From contig MHQM01000032.1 of NCBI GenBank assembly GCA_001820655.1, positions 1-5,006 of the forward strand: a stretch of DNA of 5,006 nucleotides, read 5' to 3'. Below, in pieces: positions 1-3,518 of the stretch. The notes under the pieces are model-generated. The model was not told the DNA's origin. It saw nothing but the letters and a program-made list of their open reading frames with translations, and made no database searches. The stretch comes from Candidatus Sungbacteria bacterium RIFCSPHIGHO2_02_FULL_52_23. Lineage in GTDB: Bacteria; Patescibacteriota; Minisyncoccia; Sungbacterales; HO2-52-23. The position numbers were made by a program, and so were the translations under genes. The stretch's first letter is position 1. The number at the start of each line of letters is the position of its first letter.

Positions 1-5
1 CACCT

Positions 6-233
6 ATGAAATTTAGGCAGTCGCTCTTTTGGGACGCGAATCCGGAGAAATTGGATCCAGAACGAAATGCTCAATATATCATTGAACGAATTTTAGATTT
101 TGGCCACGATGATGAGGTTCGGTGGTTGAAACAGCAGTACAATTCCGCCCGCATCAAAAAAGCCGTTGAGAAATCGCGCAGCTTGAGGCCAGATACAAAA
201 AAATTATGGACGCTGATACTTCAAAAAACGTAG
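6..233 (+). CDS. DUF6922-like small protein, putative antitoxin partner of the AbiEii-type toxin
   Basis: This 75-residue protein resembles the DUF6922 family (recognised by eye, not searched): an N-terminal FWD motif (residues 8-10), a central IIERILDFG segment (25-33), a DEVRWL stretch and a C-terminal SRSLRPDTKKLWTLIL block (57-72). Members are short, have no known enzymatic residues, and in Bacteria and Archaea commonly sit just upstream of AbiEii/AbiGii-type nucleotidyltransferase genes. Here the stop lies 28 nt inside the next gene, so the pair is almost surely co-transcribed and translationally coupled. By analogy with AbiE systems the upstream protein would be the antitoxin, but it is much smaller than classical AbiEi and I see no winged-helix domain, so the role is inferred from position. 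Only five bases precede the ATG, so promoter and ribosome binding site cannot be judged and a longer upstream reading frame cannot be excluded. Confidence 0.72.
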   Translation: MKFRQSLFWDANPEKLDPERNAQYIIERILDFGHDDEVRWLKQQYNSARIKKAVEKSRSLRPDTKKLWTLILQKT

Positions 234-880
234 CGCTTCACTTTGAGACAGTACCCGAGGCGACGCGAAAGGCGTTTGAGTATCTTTCACAACAACAGTG
301 GCTCGTTGAGGGAAGGTGGTACCTTGCCGGCGGTACAGCGCTTGCGTTGCACGCCGGCCATCGCCGGTCGCTCGACTTGGATTTTTTTACCCCCGAGAGC
401 AATTTTTTGGGGGCGGATGTGCTTTCTCATTTTGACCGCAATGAAGATTGGCAAACAGAAATTGACCGAAAAAATACGATTTACGGAGAGCTGTATGGCG
501 CAAAAGTAAGCTTTATCGCGTATCCCTTTTTCATATCAAAACAAGAGCGTATCCAATACGGCTCGCTACGCATTCTGGGGCCGCATGATATTGCTGTCAT
601 GAAAATCATTGCCATTTCCCAGTGCGGCAAAAAGCGGGATTTTTTTGATCTGTACTGGATCGCGCAGCACCTTGAGCCGTTGGAGAAAACAATCAGGCAT
701 CTTCCCGAGCAGTATCCGTCAGTTGCGCACGATTATCACCATATTTTGAAAGCTCTGGTATATTTTGAGGACGCAGAATCGGACCCAGAGCCGGAAATTT
801 TTTTTGATGCCGATTGGGGAACAATCAAAAACTTTTTTGAATCGAAGATTCCTATTATAACGAATCAGCTCATCGGCTGA
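206..880 (+). CDS. AbiEii/AbiGii-type nucleotidyltransferase toxin
   Basis: The 224-residue protein carries the signature of the AbiEii/AbiGii (DUF1814) nucleotidyltransferase family: GGTALAL at residues 42-48, then GHRRSLDLDFF (51-61), whose D57 and D59 are the expected metal-binding aspartates of the polymerase-beta-like fold. A second block holds K133 in DIAVMKIIAIS and RDFFDLY (144-150), matching the K...RD..DLY motif of the family. The segment KVSFIAYPF (100-108) is the usual strand where some relatives have a third acid. Characterised members (AbiEii, MenT) transfer nucleotides to RNA targets such as tRNA and act as toxins in phage defence or stress; which substrate this one uses cannot be told. 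The start at 206 overlaps the upstream small gene by 28 nt and has no clear Shine-Dalgarno, consistent with coupling. Length is normal and nothing appears broken. Confidence 0.88.
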   Translation: MDADTSKNVALHFETVPEATRKAFEYLSQQQWLVEGRWYLAGGTALALHAGHRRSLDLDFFTPESNFLGADVLSHFDRNEDWQTEIDRKNTIYGELYGAKVSFIAYPFFISKQERIQYGSLRILGPHDIAVMKIIAISQCGKKRDFFDLYWIAQHLEPLEKTIRHLPEQYPSVAHDYHHILKALVYFEDAESDPEPEIFFDADWGTIKNFFESKIPIITNQLIG

Positions 881-882
881 TT
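863..882 (+). terminator. Weak hairpin spanning the toxin stop codon
   Basis: Inverted repeat AATCAGC / GCTGATT (863-869 and 876-882, 7 bp, 6-nt loop) covers the stop codon of the AbiEii-type gene. It is followed by only three T and no proper U-tract, so it may be a weak or factor-assisted terminator, or chance. Confidence 0.25.
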
Positions 883-971
883 TGCAGTTCCTTAATGCGG
901 GCATCCTGCTTCTCTTCATCAAAGTAAACCATGGCTCCAGTATAGCACCAGTCTCCTCTACCCATATAAGC

Positions 972-1000
972 TTGACTAAAGAATCAGAGTCAATAATAAT
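972..1000 (+). promoter_or_regulatory. Putative promoter of hicBA, leaderless arrangement
   Basis: TTGACT (972-977) and AATAAT (995-1000) each match the sigma-70 consensus at five of six positions with an ideal 17-nt spacer. Counting seven bases from the -10 places +1 at 1007, exactly the A of the hicB ATG. A second AATAAT at 992-997 overlaps it. No Shine-Dalgarno precedes the start, which fits a leaderless transcript. Toxin-antitoxin promoters are usually autorepressed by their own complex, but no clear operator palindrome is visible here. Confidence 0.5.
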
Positions 1001-1006
1001 ATACCC

Positions 1007-1231
1007 ATGCGCAACATTCTCCACTTCAATATCTACCAAAGCGGCACGCACTATGTGGCCGAAGGTTCTGTTTTACCCGTGGTGACGCAGGGCAGGACGT
1101 TAGATGAGCTTGCAAAGAATATACGAGAAGCAGTTGAGCTCCATTTGGAAGATGAGGACCTCTCTGAATTGGATATTGCCCCGCGGCCATCCATCCTTGC
1201 CAATATGGAACTCTCGCTGGGCAATGCCTAG
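1007..1231 (+). CDS. hicB: HicB-like antitoxin
   Basis: The 74-residue protein has the partial RNase H-like fold signature of short HicB antitoxins: an opening beta strand (HFNIYQSG), then THYVAEGSVLPVVTQGRTLDELAKNIREAVELHLE (residues 14-48), matching the family pattern of a strand, a 'tqG.T.dEa..Ni.EA' turn and a helix. The C-terminal tail (49-74) is acidic and short, with no recognisable ribbon-helix-helix or helix-turn-helix DNA-binding domain, so any autoregulation would need another part of the complex. The antitoxin binds and masks HicA. The gene precedes hicA and overlaps it by 8 nt (ATG at 1224 inside the end of hicB), the reverse of the E. coli hicA-hicB order but common elsewhere. 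The ATG at 1007 is the first in-frame start after a stop at 977; there is no Shine-Dalgarno, and the predicted transcription start coincides with it. Confidence 0.88.
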   Translation: MRNILHFNIYQSGTHYVAEGSVLPVVTQGRTLDELAKNIREAVELHLEDEDLSELDIAPRPSILANMELSLGNA

Positions 1232-1466
1232 GCTCAAAACGCTTTCTGGAGGTGATGTCATTAAAATTCTCGGCACGTTCGGTTTTACGGTCATCCAGCA
1301 AAAGGGCAGTCATGTAAAGCTAGAGCGCATACAGGGAGGGGAACGAGCGGTGCTTACCGTTCCCAATCACACTGAACTCGTGCGTGGCACTGTCCGCGCT
1401 ATTTTTATGCAGGCTTCCCGCTACATCCCAGAAGCGGACCTACGTCGACATTTCTATACAAAATGA
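1224..1466 (+). CDS. hicA: HicA-like mRNA interferase toxin
   Basis: This 80-residue protein is a standard-length HicA toxin, a dsRBD-like fold ribonuclease that cleaves mRNA during translation. The N-terminal LSGGDVIKILGTFGF helix (residues 7-21) leads to QQKGSHVKLER, whose H30 in the GSH motif is the expected catalytic histidine. VPNH (46-49) follows, then the ELVRGTVRAIFMQA helix (51-64) that closes the fold. All key residues are present, so the toxin looks active. The reading frame stays open upstream to 1104, but the HicA homology begins at the ATG at 1224, so this start is chosen. It lies inside the last codons of hicB (8-nt overlap) with only a poor purine stretch before it, so translation probably depends on ribosomes finishing hicB, keeping toxin below antitoxin. 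No clear terminator follows. Confidence 0.9.
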   Translation: MPRLKTLSGGDVIKILGTFGFTVIQQKGSHVKLERIQGGERAVLTVPNHTELVRGTVRAIFMQASRYIPEADLRRHFYTK

Positions 1467-1501
1467 GCTCTCGGGTAAAGCTTTTCAAATTGACGAATTG
1501 A

Positions 1502-1529
1502 TTGACAAAAAAGATGGGTATGATATAAT
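1502..1529 (+). promoter_or_regulatory. Strong extended -10 promoter of the DGR target-like gene
   Basis: Perfect TTGACA (1502-1507), 16-nt spacer and perfect TATAAT (1524-1529) with an extended TGn at 1521-1523. The A-run after the -35 and the GGGTATG before the -10 are shared nearly base for base with the promoter at 2618. Transcription should begin near 1536, giving a leader of about 84 nt. Confidence 0.85.
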
Positions 1530-1551
1530 GATAGAAGATACCTTGACATAT

Positions 1552-1611
1552 GGCTTGCCTTGCGAGCCCCTTCAACTCACGGGCAGTGAGAAATTCTGCG
1601 GCTAGAAGCCG
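1552..1611 (+). promoter_or_regulatory. Structured 5' leader with three consecutive hairpins
   Basis: Three short stem-loops fill the leader: GGCTTGC/GCGAGCC (1552-1558 with 1562-1568, 7 pairs including one G-U), CTCAC/GTGAG (1576-1580 with 1586-1590, 5-nt loop) and CGGCT/AGCCG (1599-1603 with 1607-1611, AGA loop). The last stem ends on the first G of the GGAG Shine-Dalgarno (1611-1614), five bases before the ATG at 1620, so folding could influence initiation. Whether this is a regulatory leader, a conserved tag of this gene family, or transcript stabilisation is not known. No known riboswitch class is recognised. Confidence 0.45.
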
Positions 1612-1619
1612 GAGAAAGG

Positions 1620-2255
1620 ATGAATAATCTCATGAAATACCCCAAACTAGATCTCGGGCAAATTGAGGCAGTGGTGAATAAACTTGGCGGGATGGAGGGA
1701 GTAAACAGATTCCTCCGCGACGAACTCTTGGTTTCCGAACCGACCCGTTCGTGGCGCGTGGAAGACGGCGTCATCTACTTCTCGGTCACGAGCGACGGCA
1801 CGATTGGCGAGGACTGGATCACGCGTCTGGAGGGCAACGGTTTCTGCGTCGGAGACTACGCCAAGCAGGTGCTCCGAACGCCCTTCTTCAAGCCGACCAA
1901 CGGCATGACGACCGAAGTCGCCGTTCTCAAGGGCATGCTCTTCGAGGACAACGATCGAATCACGAAGAAGATTCGTGCCGAGGCCGACAAGCGCAAGCTC
2001 GGCAAGCCTGAACCCGAACTGGCCTGCCTCATCCGTGAGAAGTTCACGGACAAGGAGATCAAAGCCATGGGGCTGATCTGGATCGTTGCCATGCACGAGC
2101 CGATCAACGACTCCGAAGGCGATCCGGCTTTGCTGAACGCGAACCGTCGCGACGATGGTCTCTGGCTCGACGCGCGCTACGGCAAGTCTAACTACAGGTG
2201 GCATCGTGACTTCGGGTTCGCGTTCGCCGTGTCGCAAGTCAGTTCTCAACACTAA
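1620..2255 (+). CDS. DGR target-like hypothetical protein of a Parcubacteria multicopy family
   Basis: The 211-residue soluble protein has no signal peptide or membrane span. I recall the family from Parcubacteria genomes as unnamed hypothetical proteins in several copies. The N-terminus (1-45) is followed by WRVEDGVIYFSVTSDGTIG (45-63, a recognisable core), a KPTNGMTTEVAVLKGMLFED block (91-110) and ACLIREKFTDKEIKAMGLIWIVAMHEP (135-161). The C-terminus (about 170-207) has an aromatic, Arg/Asp/Asn-rich pattern (GLWLDARYG, YRWHRD) closing with GFAFAVSQV. This resembles the variable end of C-type-lectin-like DGR target proteins; the resemblance is inference. The downstream reverse-transcriptase relic supports it. 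ATG 1620 is preferred over ATG 1632 because GGAG at 1611-1614 is correctly spaced. From about 1715 the gene is markedly richer in G/C-ending codons than its neighbours, suggesting transfer. Molecular function is unknown; a ligand-binding display role would be the DGR expectation. Confidence 0.75.
   Translation: MNNLMKYPKLDLGQIEAVVNKLGGMEGVNRFLRDELLVSEPTRSWRVEDGVIYFSVTSDGTIGEDWITRLEGNGFCVGDYAKQVLRTPFFKPTNGMTTEVAVLKGMLFEDNDRITKKIRAEADKRKLGKPEPELACLIREKFTDKEIKAMGLIWIVAMHEPINDSEGDPALLNANRRDDGLWLDARYGKSNYRWHRDFGFAFAVSQVSSQH
2127..2243 (+). other. Candidate DGR variable region (VR) with adenine-free 3' end
   Basis: The last ~37 codons of the target-like gene encode residues typical of diversified positions (N, R, D, Y, S, H, F alternating with fixed W, G and hydrophobics) and end in a fixed GFAFAVSQV. 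Bases 2210-2235 contain no adenine, as expected for the invariant 3' part (IMH-like) of a VR, since DGR mutagenesis acts on template adenines. No template repeat is present in this window, so the boundaries are approximate and the call is by analogy. Confidence 0.45.
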
Positions 2256-2263
2256 GACTCTCG

Positions 2264-2284
2264 GGACTTCAGTCCTTACAGGAC
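2264..2284 (+). repeat. Inverted repeats just downstream of the candidate VR
   Basis: Nine bases after the target-like stop codon, overlapping arms can form GGACT/AGTCC (2264-2268 with 2271-2275) or, alternatively, GTCCT/AGGAC (2272-2276 with 2280-2284, loop TAC). Several DGRs carry a hairpin or cruciform just downstream of the VR that promotes target recognition; the position fits, but the stems are short and no T-tract follows. Confidence 0.35.
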
Positions 2285-2382
2285 CTGTACACCTTTCGCT
2301 TTCTGATTACAGAACGCTCAAGGTCTTGCGAAGCTCCAGGTGTTCACTTCTCACCCTTTGACCTTAGTCTTTAGCCCTGTTC

Positions 2383-2398
2383 TCCGCCAACTGGCGGA
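2383..2398. repeat. Short perfect palindromic repeat at the edge of the RT relic
   Basis: TCCGCCA and TGGCGGA flank a two-base AC centre (7-bp arms). I recall this kind of CCGCCA/TGGCGG palindrome as scattered in intergenic DNA of Parcubacteria-type genomes. It lies immediately before the first residues that resemble reverse transcriptase, so it may mark the deletion or insertion point. No T-tract follows on the plus strand, so it is not a convincing terminator. Confidence 0.5.
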
Positions 2399-2411
2399 TC
2401 GGAATGGGGCT

Positions 2412-2621
2412 AATTTTTTTCATAAAATCATACTCAAAACCATCGCCTCTGGTGTTGACTTTCTCGGTTGGGTACACTTTCCCGACCACCGCGTTCTGCG
2501 TACCGCTAGCAAGCGGCGGATGTTTGCGATGTTGGAGAAAAACCCAAAACAAGACGCAATCCAGTCATATTTGGACATCTTAAGCCACGGGAACGGGCAA
2601 AAACTGGCGGGACGGGATTGA
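2412..2621 (+). pseudogene. C-terminal remnant of a DGR-type reverse transcriptase
   Basis: About 69 codons in one open frame match, from memory of the family, the extreme C-terminus of reverse transcriptases of the DGR/group-II-like type seen in Patescibacteria: FHKIILKT, then ASGVDFLGWVHFPDHRVLRT, a basic KRRM stretch, NPKQDAIQSYLDILSHGN and a short tail to the TGA at 2619-2621. In an intact protein this follows the thumb. Everything upstream, including the palm with the YxDD catalytic motif (some 300 residues), is missing, and the frame upstream to 2340 does not look like transcriptase. There is no convincing start codon or ribosome binding site, so it is treated as a 5'-truncated relic. 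The reading frame itself is undamaged, which suggests a recent deletion. The stop codon lies inside the -35 box of the next promoter. Neighbouring target-like gene and relic together indicate a decayed DGR. Confidence 0.72.
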
Positions 2622-2645
2622 CAAAAAATGTGGGTATGCTATAAT
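2618..2645 (+). promoter_or_regulatory. Strong extended -10 promoter of the YDR-repeat protein
   Basis: Perfect TTGACA (2618-2623), 16-nt spacer, perfect TATAAT (2640-2645) and extended TGn (2637-2639). It differs from the promoter at 1502 at only three positions over the 29 bases from the -35 to the base after the -10. Expected +1 is near 2652, giving a leader of about 59 nt with a small CGCGC/GCGCG hairpin (2676-2688) and a GGAG Shine-Dalgarno at 2701-2704. Confidence 0.87.
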
Positions 2646-2710
2646 GGATATAGGAGTATAGGGAACGTTGAAATACGCGCTTTGCGCGAGAAATCAGAGA
2701 GGAGAGAGAA

Positions 2711-3343
2711 ATGTCTAGGGAAAATAGGATACTACTGCTGTTTGTTGTCGCTGGTGTTATATTACTGACGATGCTCATAAAGGCAAACGCAAGTGAGCCG
2801 GGAGGGAAAGAACACGCGGCTAGAACGAGAGTCGCAGTTCCTGCTCCGGAGCCCCCTGCGCCGCCTCAACAAGCGTGGCAATCGCAACCCCAGCAAGCGC
2901 CACCGCAGGTATACAGGGAGGTAGTACGGGAGATTTCTCCCGTAACTCAATACCGATACATCGAGGTAGAGAAACTTGTCTACCGCAACCGCCCGGTGTA
3001 CAGGGACCGCGAGGTCTACGTGCCGCAGTACGTGCCCCAACCGGTGGAAGAGTACCCGGTATTCATCCCATCGCCACCCCCTATGCCGGCGCCCATGTAT
3101 GTAAATCCTATTCCGGCGCTGAACATGGGATTCAATCTCGGGTTCAGTTTCGGCGGGAGGCGGAATCGTTACGACGGGTATGACCGGTATGATCGTTACG
3201 ACAGATACGATCGCTATGACCGGTACGATAGACATGATAGGTATCGGCCATCCTACGGTCCGTCATATCGCCCTCGGTACGATAATTATCGTCCGCGTTA
3301 CGGTGGGCAATCCTATCACCATCACGACCATTGCGACTGGTAA
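2711..3343 (+). CDS. Secreted or membrane-anchored Pro/Tyr/Arg-rich protein with YDR tandem repeats
   Basis: The 210-residue protein is not recognised as a named family. A short basic start (MSRENR) leads into a hydrophobic stretch at about residues 7-23, followed by KANASE, which could be a signal-peptidase site (after ANA, residue 27) or leave an uncleaved anchor. A Pro/Gln/Ala-rich linker (about 42-68) follows, then a region of repeated V-Y-R/V-P words (YREVVREI, LVYRNRPVYRDREVYVPQYVPQP, 68-111 overall), a Pro/Met-rich stretch, NMGFNLGFSFGG, and eight YDR-type triads (154-177: YDG, six YDR, HDR). The C-terminus is Arg/Tyr/Pro-rich and ends HHHDHCDW, possibly metal-binding. The charge and low complexity suggest a disordered envelope or surface protein. 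ATG 2711 is well supported by GGAG six bases upstream and a strong promoter. It is monocistronic, ending in an intrinsic terminator. Confidence 0.85.
   Translation: MSRENRILLLFVVAGVILLTMLIKANASEPGGKEHAARTRVAVPAPEPPAPPQQAWQSQPQQAPPQVYREVVREISPVTQYRYIEVEKLVYRNRPVYRDREVYVPQYVPQPVEEYPVFIPSPPPMPAPMYVNPIPALNMGFNLGFSFGGRRNRYDGYDRYDRYDRYDRYDRYDRHDRYRPSYGPSYRPRYDNYRPRYGGQSYHHHDHCDW
3170..3241 (+). repeat. YDR tandem repeat (9-bp units, 8 copies)
   Basis: Eight consecutive 9-bp units encode YDG, YDR six times, then HDR. Codons for Tyr, Asp and Arg vary from unit to unit (Arg uses CGG, CGT, AGA, CGC and AGG), so the peptide is more conserved than the DNA. This points to selection on the protein repeat and to an old rather than a recent expansion. 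Confidence 0.85.
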
Positions 3344-3356
3344 TCGTCTCTTCTCT

Positions 3357-3400
3357 AAGCCCTCTTGTCTGGTCCAAATCCAGCTTGGGGGCTTTTTTTT
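3357..3400 (+). terminator. Intrinsic terminator of the YDR-repeat gene
   Basis: AAGCCCTC (3357-3364) pairs with GGGGGCTT (3387-3394), 8 pairs with one G-U. The 22-nt loop holds an inner CTGG/CCAG stem (3369-3372 with 3380-3383). Eight T (3393-3400) follow. The element starts 13 bases after the stop codon and insulates tsaE from the upstream unit. Confidence 0.78.
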
Positions 3401-3409
3401 ATTGATAAG

Positions 3410-3495
3410 AAACCCAACCCCTCCCCCTCCCCGAAGGGGAGGGGAAACAAATTACCCCCTTTCTCTCTTGGGGAAGGGGCAGGGGGATGGGGTTT
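3410..3495. repeat. REP/MITE-like C-rich/G-rich intergenic palindromic element
   Basis: The left half is C-rich and the right half G-rich. A perfect inner hairpin of 9 bp, CCCCTCCCC/GGGGAGGGG (3424-3432 with 3436-3444, GAA loop), is followed by a second stem CCCCTT/AAGGGG (3456-3461 with 3474-3479). The outer ends AAACCC... and ...GGGGTTT form imperfect terminal inverted repeats. The translated shadow (PPPPRRGGE...LLGKGQGDG) is the spurious peptide typical of widespread bacterial REP-like intergenic elements. No gene is encoded. Confidence 0.7.
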
Positions 3496-3503
3496 GTATT
3501 TTT

Positions 3504-3512
3504 TGATACAAT
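3504..3512 (+). promoter_or_regulatory. Extended -10 element of tsaE, leaderless arrangement
   Basis: TACAAT (3507-3512) with an upstream TGn (3504-3506); no credible -35 is found, since the expected place falls in the G-rich arm of the REP-like element. Seven bases after the -10 is 3519, the first base of the tsaE ATG, and there is no Shine-Dalgarno. A leaderless tsaE-polA transcript is inferred. Confidence 0.5.
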
Positions 3513-3518
3513 ACTCCA

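Noticed and set aside
870..965. Minus-strand 31-codon frame (MGRGDWCYTGAMVYFDEEKQ and on to ISR stop) between the AbiEii-type gene and hicB
   Set aside because: The peptide looks somewhat natural and could be the tail of an old gene, but it has no ribosome binding site, no recognised family, and stops appear just upstream in the same frame.
1543..1548. A second TTGACA inside the leader of the target-like gene
   Set aside because: No -10-like hexamer lies 15-19 bases downstream; it falls inside the hairpin region of the transcript.
1647..2252. Long minus-strand open frame (201 codons) opposite the DGR target-like gene
   Set aside because: It mirrors a GC-rich real gene; the sense protein matches a recognisable family, whereas the antisense product is Arg/Val/Glu-rich without recognisable motifs.
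2256..2411. Possible template repeat between target-like gene and RT relic
   Set aside because: By eye this stretch has no extended similarity to the candidate variable region at 2127-2243; only small hairpins are seen.
2503..2516. CCGCT/AGCGG hairpin inside the RT relic
   Set aside because: It is explained by codons for the conserved TASKRR residues and has no sign of being an inserted element.
2762..3235. Minus-strand frame opposite the YDR-repeat gene
   Set aside because: Low-complexity I/V/R-rich shadow of the repeats; the plus strand has promoter, ribosome site and terminator.
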